Assembly (NCBI GenBank): GCA_013399115.1
Contig: VXAA01003916.1
Span: forward strand, 1,081-65,080
Length of the DNA stretch: 64,000 nucleotides
Direction of reading: 5' to 3'
Origin: Anseranas semipalmata
Taxonomy: Eukaryota; Chordata; Aves; Anseriformes; Anseranatidae
In this document: positions 42,501-56,063 of the stretch, piece after piece
Layout: the number at the start of each line of letters is the position of its first letter
How positions within the stretch are numbered: position 1 is the first letter of the stretch
The notes under the pieces: model-generated
Told to the model about the DNA's origin: nothing
The model's database searches: none
The model's input: the letters and a program-made list of their open reading frames with translations, nothing else
Translations under genes and position numbers: made by a program

Positions 42501-44542
42501 ACAGTTGAGAGAAAGCATGGTGTAATGGCAAGACACAAATTAGTTTCTGAAATATATTCAGAAAAAAAATGTGAAGTCTAGCTGCCAGAGGGGCAGGTTC
42601 CATGTGCCATCCTGGCTCACGAAGCAAAAGTCTTTCTCCTCGGTGTATGTGGGGCGTGTGGGAGTGCAGGATTTCATACTATATGTTTCTATATTTTGGC
42701 AAGGATACTATAAGAAAAAAACATGTAGCTTATTAGCCTAGAAGAAAAATCTTTGGTCTGTTTACACTGTAACCACACACCTGTATCTCAGAAATATGAG
42801 ACAATTGATGGGGAAAGGGGAGGGGACTGACATCTTTAGTTTCCTCTGCACCAGGTGCAGTCAAGTATGCAATATCTTTCTAGCCACTATTTTGAATCAG
42901 TGCCACTTTTGGCCTACTGTACCTGCTGAACAGCCCCTGCAGGGAATGACTCCAAAACATGCCCATGCTCCCTGCTCCAGCAAGATCAGTTCTTACCTGG
43001 AGCCCTGGCGGGTGCATACATAAGTCAGCCAAATCCTGAAACGATTCTAGCACAGCTGCAGTTCCTTCAAATCACAGAAAGACAAAAACACTAAATCTTG
43101 TACTAAATGATTGTATCAATTCCTTTTCCTTACAGGAGGCAACACTTAATTTCCTGTTGCTGCCAGTGTGCATTCCATTTTTACAGGACATAAATGTGGC
43201 ATTAAGGAAACTTGCTGCCTTGTCACAACGCAGCCATATCATGAAACGTCAATGTCAGGGACAGAGATGGACAAGAAGACTGTCCTGTCTCCTTAGTTTT
43301 TCAAACTAAAATGTAGATCCTCAAACTAAATACTCTAAAATCCAGCTGGATTAACTGTAACAATCTAAGCGTCTCGTTCTCCTGAATGTGATTGTTGTGT
43401 GTTCCTGAGCAAACAGGAAAGAAGCAAAGAGGGTTATATATAAAATGAATATTTTTTTATAAGCACAACTTTTGATTTATTTGTATAACGAGAATGACAG
43501 AAAAACATGTATTATATTTGTTAAGATAAGAGCCACATAAGTAAGAACAAAGTAGTCACTGTTGCAATACTGATTACATGAGACCAAACATACTGCTGGC
43601 CATGAAAATAGCAAATTTATTTCCTATTCCTTCGGAATCAATTTCTTCTTTTTGATAACAGCGTGACATGAAATTATTCAGTATTCTGGAGCAGGATAAA
43701 CAACGTGAAACTGTTTAAAGAAGCATGTTTTGCCACACTTTACATGACAGAGCAAAAGACGGGGCATACTCTATCATCTGTTCTGTACAGATAGCAATGG
43801 GTGGAACTGGACTGTGCTGCTCAAAAGGGAGAGCATGGTATTGCATTAGCCCATACTGAAACGCATATATTTCTGTAATTTTTATTTCTTGTATCTGCAT
43901 GCAACCCTACAAACTACAGAAAGCAAAGTCTCTGTGTTTAGGAGCTTAGATCTACATTGGGAAAGAAATAGTATTCTTAGGTGGTGATTAACATGAACTC
44001 TGGGTTAGAGTTTATAAATATGATGAGTCTTTAATTTACACAACAAGTAGAGTAATAAAGATTAGAGGAAAGAGCTTGAGAGGGAGGGAGAGGTACCTTC
44101 ACATCTATCTTAGGCTGCTAACACACTCTAATTTACAATTGGTCTCACAACAAAATCTTTCAAGAGCCAATACATTTCAGCTTAAGATTCATAAATGGCT
44201 GGGTGCTGCATACACCATGTTACTGCAAAGAAGAATCAAATGTATGACAGCAGAATGCCTGGTTTTCTTTGAATCTTACTCAGGTTATTTTTTGTCATGA
44301 AAGAAGTATCTACAACTTTGGCAGTTGTAAAAATATCATGCATGGCACCACCTGCCAGACTAATAACAATAATTAGAAATGTAATAAACTGTTCATTGGC
44401 AAGGTAACAAATTGTCTTATCCTTTGAAAGTCACACTGGCCCGAGGCAATTCCTCACAGACATTTGCCACTGATGTCACAAGAGCCTGAACGAAAAGCAT
44501 ACTGTGCAAAAATAAAAATAAAAAAAAAGGAGAGGGAGACAG

Positions 44543-44568
44543 AAAAAAACAAACAAACAAACAAACAA
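44543..44568. repeat. Short (AAAC)n tetranucleotide repeat
   Basis: Five units of AAAC after a poly-A stretch. The A-rich flank (about 44508-44548) suggests slippage from a former poly-A tail, but no SINE or LINE body is recognised next to it. Confidence 0.8.
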
Positions 44569-46405
44569 GCAAAAACCACTGGCAAAGAGAGATTCCAGCA
44601 ACCTCGAGTACCTGCAGTGGATTCTCATTTTACTGAACAAACCATTAAAACTAAGGTCTTGCAAAGAGCTGACAGAGAGGGTGAGCTAATCCTATTGCTT
44701 CCTATGAATCCCTACAGGCTGGAACATTTGGAGCTCATAGTATTTGCTTAAGAAGATGAAACAATTTTCTACTGAATTTAGATTGAAAACTTCACTTGCT
44801 TGTTATGCTTCTTAATTCTTTTCATCTTTAATACAATGATCTTCCAAAAAATAATTTCCACTGAATAGCTTTTACACCAGGTTACTCTAATTCTTGTGTC
44901 TCACACATCTAATTTAAAATCTAACAATCTGAGATCGATATTTTTCTTACTCGAGTTCCTCTAAGTACTAAAGCAATCTTGGCTTGTCTGCCAGACATGA
45001 ATTAATGGCCTGTTCAGGATTTTTACCTCCCATTATAACTTTCCATTTGAACCGAACATACAATTCTACACTGCTTGTTTTCTAAAAGAGTGTTTAAAAT
45101 CATCCCTAGCAATAAAAATGTGGTTTCACATTTTCATGACCTTACAGTGCTTTTGCCTCCACTTCCATGCATTATGTTTTATCTCTAAAAATCCATTTGT
45201 AATTTCTAAAATGTAAAAGCCATCCAGAAATCTGCAAACATAAAATATTTGTTTCAGTCCATGTTCTTCCTCACCCATCTTCTGGAATATATGCAGGCAA
45301 TCAAAAGAACACTGCTCCTGGTTCCATGCTTACAGAGAACTGAAGAGAAGAAAAGCAAGTCATAAATGCTGCATAAGCACTTCTTTCTGAGGCTTCTGAT
45401 GATTTCACAGCCCCAGTAAGTCATCTAGGAGGGGCCCATGCCAGGCAGCAGCCTGCTTTTGTTCTTTGCTTTGTACTAAGAAGGGAGGGACATTGCTGAG
45501 GTACAACACTTTGAGTATTTATATGATTCATTCCTTCTTTCATTGAATCATTTTCTAGTTTCTAAGATAATACCTCTGGGATGATTTCAGCTACTGTTTG
45601 CGGAAGCACAAAGTTTTATGTTTTCCATTATTGTGTGTGAAGATAAAGATGAAGGAAGGATTGCCCAAGCAAGATGTGAAAAGGTTTTGGACAGGGTGGT
45701 GGAAAACTCTCTCACATGGTTCTATACTACTGACCTGATGGCTCTAAAGTCTTGCATACAGGAGCTGGCAAGGTCAGCTCAGAACCCTGACTAACAGTCA
45801 GGTATAGCTCCACAACCTTCCTGCTGAATGTGCTGCATATTTTCCCAAATCCAAGCAATGCCTTAGAGTGTGTCAAAGAATTCATCCCAGGCTGTGTTTC
45901 AATATAATTGGTTAGGAAAACCCAAGCATGTTAGTCCTTATGAACGTTCCAAGTAAACTGTTCCCACTTTTTCTTTCTGTTTCAAAATCAATATAATAAT
46001 AGCTGGTTGAATTTTGAGATAAAACCTTGGAGTGGTGACACTAAGCACCTGCCAGCTCTGCCTATAAATACTACAGGTAAAACTATGTTCTCTTAATGAG
46101 CTCATAAGAAACTCGTGTTTCAAGAATGAAATTTGAGATGTATTCCTAAAACAGTTTTCCTGCAATACGACTCTATTAATGCTGTTTATGCATCCATATT
46201 TCTCACATTAATAGTGCAAGTGCATTCTGGGAAACTTGGGACGATGTTCCCCCAAAGTCTGTGGAAGTGGAGAAATGCTAAAAGGGCGTGCATGTATTGG
46301 CACTAGCCACTTATGGAGCACTGTAGTTAGGAACATCCAAGCACACTCCAAGAAAGGAAGAAGACAGACCAGTTGTACTGGTTATTAGACATGGTTAAGG
46401 GGCTT

Positions 46406-46427
46406 AAAAAAAAAAAAAAAAAAAAAA
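46406..46427. repeat. Homopolymer A22
   Basis: Twenty-two consecutive A. No retrocopy was recognised in the upstream 500 bp, so it is listed only as a homopolymer. Confidence 0.9.
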
Positions 46428-48858
46428 CACCTTCTGCCAAGCCAGTTATAAGAAGATAATCATGTGCTAGCCTAAGCCTCTGGCAGAAGTAAAACACTGT
46501 TAGCTGTCTTCTAGGTAGCTAAATATTAATCATCCTGTTTAGAACCAATCACGTCACTAACTGGTTAGCACTTGGTTAAAGGTTGTGGTACAGAGAAGGT
46601 GTACTGTTTTATCTCTAACTGCAATATTCCTCGACTTCTACAGATAATATATTAAGCAAGGCAAATACAAAAGCAATATTGCAGTTGTTAGCAAATTCAT
46701 TAGTTTTTGGACAGGGTTACAGGAGGCTCTGCAAGCTGAGAAGCACAGCATGTTCTGAGAGCACTCTGCTGTTCTGAGTGCTACATGAGAGATCCCCAAA
46801 CAATTCAAAACAGATTCTCTTCAGCTGTTGAAAAAGAACGGCACAAGAATACAACGTGTTTCATCTTGGGTTGCAGAATATGTAAGTACAGTAAATTGCT
46901 AACACGCTGCATCTGTACCGCAAAGCAGCATCGCGTGTCATTCACAAACAAATGTTGTATCTAAGCTCTGTCACAGCTCCAGAAAGGATGTTGCATGTTC
47001 ATGATAGAATGTCAGCAAGGAGGAGCAGACAAGAAAATAGCCTGAGAACTAAAAGATGCACTCTATTTGGGATAGGTGTGGGTTATTCAACACCCTGAGA
47101 AATCATCTTGCAGCTTAAAATAAATGGAAAATAAAAAGAGCAGGCAGCAAGCCTTAGAAGCGATAATATGGAGCGATCGTTTCGTTGCTTATGCCTTAGC
47201 TCTAAGTGGCCAAACCTGCATAACATATTCACAATCATGAATTTGACAGGATTGGGTTTGGAAGACTCATACAGTTCAAAGGCCTCACCTGTAGCTCCAC
47301 ATGTTCTTGAAACTCCCACAGTCCCTCAGGGCCTTAAAACCAGAATGCAATAGCATTCTCCTTTGAATCTCATGTGTTCTGACCTTTAGAAAGTTCTGCT
47401 TAGAGGAGTTAGAGGTGACTAAACAGAGAATCAACCAACTGCTCTTTTTTCTCCAATATCAGTACCAAAGTTTCCAGTGCCACTGTCAGGAGGATTAACA
47501 AAACACTTCTTGGATTTAATTATTTGTCTTCTGACACTCTCCTGCATTCTTGACTTTGACTGAGAATATATTCATTAAATTACTGTGCTCTGAAAACTGA
47601 TGTAAGGTAGACTTTCTCCTTATTATTGTCACTAAAACTCTCCCAATAGCCTCCCTGCTCTGCTCAACTCTGTGATGTTAGGAAAAGCCTGGCAGCCAAA
47701 AATGAAGCCATAAGACCAAACAAACAAAGACAGCTTGCCAACCTACCACTTATCCAGCAGCTTCAGGCTAGGAGAACTTTCTCTCTTTCTGTTAAGCTTG
47801 TAACAAAAAAGGGAAGAATATCACAAAAGACACTTTCTAAAGTGCAATGTCAACAAAAAAGAGAAAGTTGACAGAAATACTGCCAACTCTTCATGAATTA
47901 CATGCTGTGAGAAGAGAAGAAAGTTTATTATATGTTATGGGACATTTCAACCTGATTCTGAGGTTTCAAACTTTACACAGTTACAGTGATCAGCTTCAAG
48001 AAGGAACAAACGTTCCTCTCTGAGGACAGGAAAAAGGACCTGGAACTATACAGGGTCCTGAACGTGGCAGATGATATAGAATACTTATAAGAAGCAAATA
48101 GCTAAGCACAAGGCAAAACAAATATGTGAGGAGAATCAGAGATTATTACTACATTAGCCCAACGCATCTGCCTTAAGTTTACTATCTCCCTCCTGTATTG
48201 ACAGTTGGATACTTGTAGCAGTCTTGTCAAAAAAGCAAAACAAAGCATATTGCCAGATGAGACAATGACTTTAACACGTGTCTAGATCACCTACCTGAAT
48301 TTCACCTAGAGCAGGAAGGCACAGAGTCAAGTCTAACACCACGTCTTGAGATCATCCTCAATTCTAAAATAACAAAACAATAATAGGCTACAGTAGCTGT
48401 CAGATTGCTACAGATGCTATGCTTTATAGGCAACATTAAATCACTGGTCAGGAAATAACATTTCATATTTCATAATGGTTCTTTATATTTTAATTTAAGA
48501 TTAAACAATTAACAAACAGAAAGTTCTGCAAATGCCAACAAAAGAGCATCTTATGGGAGAGCCAGACTTGGAGGCTACAATTCAGATCTACCTCCTCAGT
48601 GAATTTTATCTTTCAGTCTTCCAACCGAATACTGCCGCTCACAGCTCCTCTAAGCTGTAGTAATGATAGGGCAAAAGACAGATGCATTTTGTCAAAAGAA
48701 GAGGCTCAGAAGGGAATGAGAATGATACACACTTAAATATATTGAATGCTAAAATTGATAAGTTCTGTTTACCAATGTGTTTTTCCAGAGACTTTAAATT
48801 CCAGATAAACACATTTGGAATTATTTCTTAGGGACAAAAATGGACTGAAGTGTATGTA

Positions 48859-49043
48859 GGTTAAACCAAGGTGTGTATTCCCTAGGGATATCTCAGAAGA
48901 TAAAAAGCAAGCACTGACTACTATTTAAAGGCAGCACAGCAGACGGTTAAGTTACACCCAGGTGTGTCTTCCCTCAGGTGATCCCAAGGGAGAGATGCTA
49001 GGCCACTTTTCCTATTTAATGGTGGCAGAATAGCTGGTTAGAT
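48859..49043. repeat. Diverged tandem duplication, period about 86-91 bp
   Basis: Copy 1 begins ggttaaaccaaggtgtgt at 48859 and copy 2 begins ggttaagttacacccaggtg at 48945. Shared blocks, in order, are ggttaa, ggtgtgt-ttccct, a degenerate middle, a ctatttaa-type block, and ggcagca/ggcagaa. A third start (ggttagattac) occurs at 49036. It was matched by eye, with moderate divergence and indels. Confidence 0.5.
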
Positions 49044-51402
49044 TACGTCTTAAGTCATTTTGTAACCTTATCATCCAAATGTTAGGATACAAAAATTGTA
49101 AGCCTACAAAACTATTTATGATAACAAATACTGCAGCCATCACTGCATAATAAAATATAAACAATGCATTAAAAATAAGCAATTATCCCACTACTAAATG
49201 AAATAAGAATATTTTATCAAAGGAATGAATTTATGCTCCGGTTGGGCACAAAATGAAGTTCATAGGGAGAACTCTTCACTGACAAATTTCCAGATCAACA
49301 AGACCATTCTTGCCAATTCTACATAGCAGGAGAGTTTATAATGAGGTCAGCAGTGGTTTTCCATGTAAGGGAGCCCAAGAACACATTATGTAAAATTGAT
49401 CAAACATTCTGAATTGGACATGAAGTGTCATGCACACCTCTGAACTCAGCTTATCCATGTCCAGTGCTCTGCCTTGAAAAGCATTAGTTAGTGCAGGAAA
49501 AACTTTTTGAGACAAGGATCACACTGTGGAAAATAAGAAGGCAAACATATTTTTCCAAGTTCTATTACAAAATGACCTCATATACACAAGGTGCCAAAAT
49601 GTGGCATTATAGGAAGCAGATTGTACAGGATGTTTGCTCCCTAAGCAAGGGAAACAAACATGGAAGCACACTCTTGAGCCACTCATTCTGGACATCTTAC
49701 AAAGACATCGTGCTGTGTCAGTTATGCAAACTGTCATTTCCTTTCACTATGCAGCCCTGCCTGTGTAGAAGTACCAAACAGCACTGACACTTTAGTAATC
49801 TTCAATGAGCAGCTAAGCCCTCATGAAGGCAAACAGGAGCCATTTCCACCTACTGACATCACTACGTCAAACTATTGTCTTAGTCAGATACCACTCAATT
49901 GGTTCCACTGACTTGCATTTTGAATATTTACTTTGCAACTTTGATGGCTGTGGGTTTATTTTTTGTCCCAAAATGAAAGATCAGATATAGGAACAAATGT
50001 TAACAGTTTAGACTAGCTGCCAGTACACCAAATAAACACTTTGGTCTTTCAACATAAGCTCAGACCAAGAACAGATCTAAAATTTACTCATTACAATAGT
50101 CCAGTCTGGATCTGACAAAACTAAGTTGGTTCTGATATAAGCCTCTTGATCTTTTCTGTTCTTTGCTTGTGGCATATGGCTTCACCTCCTGAAGACCAAA
50201 CTTTCAGTTTAACAAAACTCTTCAGGTTGACTATAAGACAGCTGTGAGGAAAAGTATTACTGACTTTAAATTCTATAAAACTGTTTTCCCAGTCAAAAGG
50301 AGAAACACCCCAAAGCAGTACTGCCAGGTGGGCTGCGCTCTTTATGTCCATTAACGTGGACACTGATACACGGCTGTGGTACACATTGGTAAGAAACAGG
50401 GAAAGTCCTCAGCAAATTCTGACACCCCCCTTTCCTCTAGGTATTTCCTCTGATAGCTATCCGAGAAAAGAAGAGATAATGCTTGCCAGTCAGTGGTTCA
50501 CTTTCATTCAGGATCTTATCTCTGCACTATAATCGACCTGTGACGCCAGCTCAAGTAAACTCACCCAACAAGTTAATGTTAAACTAGCTAACTTAGGTAC
50601 CAATAACTACATAGCTGCAGCAGTCTGGATTTCAAAGCAGGCTGCAAAACTCACTACAGAAACTGGGTTAATAATCAGGCCATTAGCCTACTTTGGTTCT
50701 GTGCTACTGCAGTCAGTAACTAAGCTACTAATACAAAACCATTTCAGACGTCTATCTCAGCCATCAGAGTTAAGAATTGTAAATTAAAGGTAGTGCAGAA
50801 TTTGGGAATAATTAAGTAAAGATGTTGGGTGAAGCCCCAACCATCTCAGAACCTTTCCTGCCAGCTTTAGACGTGTAACCCTGAGGGACATCAAACGTGA
50901 AAGCCCTTGGAAAGGACAAGTAACCATCCAGCACTATCTTTGAGAACTTCCAGACAGGAAAGAGCATATCCACCAACAATTCACGCTCACTATCTCTACA
51001 AGATCCTACAGATAAATTGACAAAGTCTTAGTTTCCAATATCAAAAGTTCCTGATAGATCTCGTAAAATAAAACTGACAAATTCTTGATAGGAAATAAAT
51101 TTATCACAGTTAAAAATACGTCTTTTCTTCCACAGGTCCTATTATTATGTCATGTAGGTACCACGGTAGATCTTTTCTATCACAAATTTGTGTAAACTAT
51201 TCTGCAACAGGAATCACAAAAACACTTCATGAATAGCATGAACCTAACATGAATATAATTGTCCTCCAGAGCAGAAAGTATGTTTTTATCAAAGTTTCAA
51301 GACCTTATTCAGTATCTTACCATAATCGTGGGAGATAAACATGGGTGTACCTATACAATAACCTGGGGGCCGCAAAGATGTTTCTTCTGTTTTGTGGAAC
51401 GA

Positions 51403-51505
51403 CGATAATTATATTTAGCACTCATTCAAGGCTTTTCATCTTCAAAGCACTTTACAAACATTAATTAATCCTCACAACACCCTATGAGGTAGGTAAGTAT
51501 TATTA
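51403..51505 (+). mobile_element. Fossil MIR-like SINE fragment, plus orientation
   Basis: The segment tttagcactcattc...cttttcatcttcaaagcactttacaaacattaattaatcctcacaacaccctatgaggtaggtaagtattatta matches the conserved part of amniote MIR/CORE-type SINEs nearly word for word. The usual continuation (ccccattttacagatgagg...) is deleted. Such copies predate birds and are rare in bird genomes. Confidence 0.75.
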
Positions 51506-52287
51506 CAGTAGGTGTGATCAGGTTTGTGTAGGGGACTGTAGAGCATGCACAAGCCAGGTAAGGGCAGCAGAAATACATATTCCTGCAATTGCACATTTAA
51601 ACTCATATTCCTCTCTACATACCTGCACACAAAAAACAAACCTCTCCACATAAATGTATATACATGTATGCCCACACAAATGCATACACACCTCCAACTT
51701 AGTTCTATTTTTATCACTGTGCTAAAGCACTCAATTTTGGGGAAAGAACATTACCTTGAGTATATTTGTCTTGTAGTGTTTCTCTTACGTTTAAGTGGTA
51801 CAACATGTTTTGACATTCTATGGTGGAGTCACAGTTCCTTTCCACAATGAGAGTTCAGGCTGAATAAATGTAAGAAAGATTCCTATTTCTGGTAGCTGAA
51901 CGCTTTCTGATAGTATGGCAAAATCCATGCCAGGAAGGAGTGTTTTTAATAACCACAGATGGATAATAGGTTTGCAAAACACAGTAACAGATGGGTATTT
52001 TAAATCAAAATTAAAACAGAGAGGTTGAGAGGGAGCATTCTCTTTCCAGACAGTTAGAGCTCAATACCTGCCCAACTTCTCTGAAGAATTACCAAGAGAA
52101 CAAGGAAAAAAACCTGCAGCTTAGTCATATTTGTATTCTTATTAAATGCAGGATTGCCTGAGGCGAACAAGAGTTGATATCATAATTATTGGCTTGCCTA
52201 GCCAGCTGCCTTCTCTCACCTGATGTAAGATCAGATCTTTCCAGCCTTTGGAGACTCTGTACCGCTGAGCCTCCACTCTCTCTACAG

Positions 52288-52350
52288 GGCTGTTTGAATG
52301 ACCTAATCCTGTCCTGGAGCAGCAGCACGCCGTTTTGCTTCAGTAAAAAG
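52288..52350 (+). other. Candidate exon with good splice sites (unassigned)
   Basis: A pyrimidine-rich acceptor (cctccactctctctacag) ends at 52287 and a strong donor (AAG|GTAAGAG) begins at 52351, enclosing 63 nt. One frame is open (GCLNDLILSWSSSTPFCFSKK), the other two stop. A second strong donor, CAG|GTAAGT, begins at 52601. No protein family is recognised. It could belong to a lncRNA or to upstream non-coding exons of the next gene (FOXN1 by synteny); it could also be chance. Confidence 0.25.
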
Positions 52351-52605
52351 GTAAGAGGAAACCTCTGACAACTTCATATAGCTTTTTAGAATTCAGCCGT
52401 GAAAGCCAAACGGAAGGGGGAGCAGAACTCTTTTGCCTTGGCTCATCTATTTAATCCGAAGTCCCTGAGGCTGACTTTGAAGAACTTCAGGCTGAGGGAA
52501 GGGGAAGGTCAGCACCTACATCCCGTTCCTCAGCAACTCCCATAGGTATTTATCAGCCGCGAGTGAAGAGTATCAAGAGAAGGAGTCAAGAAAACACCAG
52601 GTAAG

Positions 52606-55600
52606 TTCATAGATCCATTGGTCTTTTACTGGGAGAAATGAAGACTCTAGGTGATTTCCCAAAGGAAAAAAAAAATAGCTCTTCTTGTCTCGGGTGTATA
52701 CCAGCTTAATCTAAACCACTCTCTTTCATAGTTAAAAAGAAAGCTGGAAGTGTTTACCATTACCTGAAAAAGAAAAACCAAAACAAAAAAAGAAACCAAA
52801 TAACAGAAAGACAAAACAAGAAAAGTATTTCTAAAAGAAGTTGGAAGTCTCACGTCTTACAGATTCACAATAGATTTATTTCAAACTTTTCCAATGGTGA
52901 ATCAAAAACGTGGAAAGTTATACATTTTGAAACTGAGCTTTCTTTTACTACAGCCTCCTTTTAAATATGCTACTTTTGCCTTGTGTGTTTTGTAGTAGTA
53001 GATGTAAATTTTTTTTGAGCTTGCTGTTATACTGAAAGGTGACTGAAGTGACAGCCAGCCAGAAGCTGGGATGTGTTAGCTGCAAAAATGACTAAATTTG
53101 AGTACAGCAAATGGAAACTTTTTCTTGTTTCTTTATGTGCACAGGAAATATATTGCTATATTTTCACTTCTTAGTTTCAGACTGTTAGATTTCCAGCAAG
53201 AAGGGAACTGTTCATTTTACAAACACAATAATTATCAAACCTATAAATAACAACTAGCCATCATTCACCTTTGGTCCTCCTGCAACTTTACTGGTCATCA
53301 GATTAAATCTTAGGGAATTAGACTTTATGCTATAAATGTTTCAGTTTGATTTACCTAAATCATATGTTTCTAACTTGAATATTGATATGAGCTAGGTTGA
53401 ACTGAATGAGTTTTAGGATGAAAATGTATATATTTTGTTTACAATTAATTACGAGCATAGAAGAACAAAAAGTATTTAAATATCTGGCGTGTATATTTCT
53501 TAAGGAGTAAAGAAGGATTGTGTACTTTGCTGTCAGCTAAGTGATGCCCTATATTATATCTGTAGCCAAGCACGTTGTTTACCCTACATCCAGGTGAGGG
53601 GAGATGAGCATGAGTAGAAGTGGTACTAATGTAAATGACAAAAGGGACTACATTTTGGTAATCTGAGCATCTAGACTCTGCCCCAAATGTTAAAGTACAG
53701 CGTGAGAAAATACTAGCTTGTACATGAGCACAGATACTTGTACAGTTTTGCTATGTTCCTAGATAAAACTGGAGCCATGTGTTAGTTACTGAGATAGCAG
53801 CCAGTTGACTACTCTGGGGATTAAATGGCAATAGCTCTATACCACTGTGATAGGTGTAATACACGAACCAGCCACGGACACCTTAAGAAATTTGCCACTA
53901 CTGCAAAACACTGGGGTGAAGCAGGAAAGCAAAGAAAAGGGATATCTACACGAAGTGACATCTTTCTGATCCAAACAGGCTTTTTTTTTTTTTTTTAGGA
54001 GAACAGCTTGCTGCTCAAATATAGTTTTTAAAGGGGATAATTAGAAAAAAAAACAGATTTAAAAAAAAAAGGAAAAAAAAATGAGAATGTGCTATGTCCT
54101 CTTAAAATATGTATTTTTTAACAGCAGAAAGAAAAAAAATAATTGTTTAGGATTCCTGGAAACTAAACATTAATCACAACAACAACCTGAATTTTTTGGC
54201 TGCAAACTGCACAAATTTAACACAAGGAGTGGTGTCATGCAGAACTACTTTCAATCACGAAATCACTCCCATAACCTAGTTTCATAGGCTGCTAAATGAC
54301 CAAGGACAGGGAGACAGTGATGCAGCCTCCAAAAAAAATCTGAAACAAATTTTCAAGTCCTGCAAAAAATATTGATAATTGATTCACCCTAGAACCAAAA
54401 GGAGCTTTTGATTAGAGCCCACAGTGACTGCAGCTAGATTTGAAGTCAGAAGTTCTACAGTAATCTATGCAATAAAATTTAAAAGGCATAAAGATTGAAA
54501 GAAAAAACAAAAAAAAACAGGTATTTAGCCTTTAGAAGGCAGGGACTCAAAGCACTGAAGAGTGTGTATAATTTTTACACATACTTCTCTGTCCTGCTTA
54601 TAAACCAAACAATTACAGATGCAAAATACTCCAGCAGCTTACTCCTCACTCCTGCAGAAACTTTGGAAGCTGGCTCTTTCTGTCTGTGTCCAATAGAAAG
54701 TAAGGAAAAATGTTGTTTTGGATGTGGCAGAAGCGAAACAGTATTTGGTAGATCAGTGCCTATAAATCATAGGAAAGTCAATGGAGGTAACTTCCAAGCA
54801 GATAGGATTCACTGTTTGTGGCCACATCCTCTATTGTTACTCAGAAAGCCTGAGCTTTATGATTTGGGTCAAACACACCTCTCTGCTCTCCTGCACCTTG
54901 AAAATCATTAGCGTGAAATACAAAGAGATTAATTATGGAGATAATGCAGATTAAGTGAGAGGTACAAATAAAATCCTCCTCTTGTACATCTGTGAGCATG
55001 GCCAGTGCCACCTCTTTCTGAGGCAATTCTCCATTTAGTTAAGATTTGAAAGCAAGGTGGCAATTCTCGAAAGCTATGCAAGGCTGAAAGAGGCTGGAAT
55101 ACCGTGAGTAGGAGCGCACGAAGAAATCCCCACAGAATGGCATCATTCTGTCTGCCTTTGGAAGCAGAGCTGTGAGGTGCTGCTCTTTCTTCTGAGTCAC
55201 TGCTGAATCAATGCCCTAACATGGCGCTAACAACAGGATGCTGCTTACATTAAGGACTAAAACCAAAGCTGTCGTGGTGAATTCTATTCAGCAAAGACAT
55301 TATGTCACTTTTAATAAGATTAGGGGAAAAATTAACCATGTTTCAAATATAAAATTCAAGTCATGCCCTCATAGTCGTAGCCTGCTGCTCTTCTGCTGCA
55401 CTAACTGGCTCTCCACCCCACAGACTAAAGCCCAAAGATTTGTTGTTGTTTTCTTTTAATCAGCTAAGCCCTGTACAACACAGCCCATTTTCTGCACCCC
55501 TCTTGTGCATCTAAGTCTCCTGGTCATACATGAGATACTAGCAATGTTTTCCTCCACGATGCCCAGAAAGCTCAGACCCCTCACTATAACACAGTATGCC

Positions 55601-55970
55601 AAGCTTGTCTTGCAAACAGCCTCTTCCCAAGGGCCTATATGTCACTATTCTTTGCCTATTGGACATGATTCTTCCTTCAGATCAACACTTACAAGAACCC
55701 CGTACTCTAAGCAAACGGAATAGAATATATTATTCTTTATTTTATTTGTGATGCAAGACCTTTAGAGTTATCCACAGAACAACCTTATCTTTTGCATTAT
55801 ATCAATGAGGTAATAATGCATAAGATTATTGTATGTTGTTTACCTAAATTTCCCAACATTTTCAAATAAAAACTGCATTCTTTGTGCCCTGTTAAATATT
55901 GTGTAAGTATTGAAGGGAGCTGCTAAACATGTGGTTAGTAAAGTGATCCCTGTATAGCCTTTACAAATCT
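52606..55970. other. Intergenic, nothing recognised
   Basis: AT-rich, with a T16 homopolymer at 53981-53996 and A-rich patches at about 54040-54080. The open frame at 54495-54911 (138 codons) is the longest in the gene-poor part but shows no domain, no signal peptide and no splice partner; I treat it as random. Confidence 0.5.
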
Positions 55971-55975
55971 CAACA

Positions 55976-56063
55976 GTGTCTTTTGAGGCTTAGTTAATAT
56001 ATGTAAAATCATTTTAAGATGTTTGGATGAGACAGGGCTACTGCAATCCAGAGCATTATTATC
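55976..56063 (-). mobile_element. Fossil MIR-like SINE fragment, minus orientation
   Basis: Plus-strand ttttgaggcttagttaatat...tgtaaaatcattttaagatg...gcattattatc is the reverse complement, with substitutions, of the same SINE segment found at 51403-51505. The aligned core is tgaggattaattaatgtttgtaaagtgctttgaagatg there. It is a second, older-looking copy in the opposite direction. Confidence 0.65.

Larger units (their letters stand above)
37320..51400. other. Gene-poor AT-rich intergenic stretch
   Basis: Fourteen kb without a recognised gene. Open frames are all about 100 codons or shorter and look random (Phe/Lys/Ser-rich, no domain). Simple repeats and one diverged tandem duplication are listed separately. 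A splice-acceptor-bounded open stretch at 42152-42240 is the only exon-like signal noted. No FOXN1 exon, the next gene in mammals, is present. Confidence 0.6.

Noticed and set aside
46406..46427. A22 tract as the tail of a processed pseudogene or SINE
   Set aside because: No coding or SINE-like body was recognised upstream on either strand and no target-site duplication was evident.
54495..54911. 138-codon plus-strand open frame in the gene desert
   Set aside because: It has no recognisable domain, conserved motif or Kozak/TATA context. One such frame is expected in 27 kb read in six frames, and it may lie in an old repeat.
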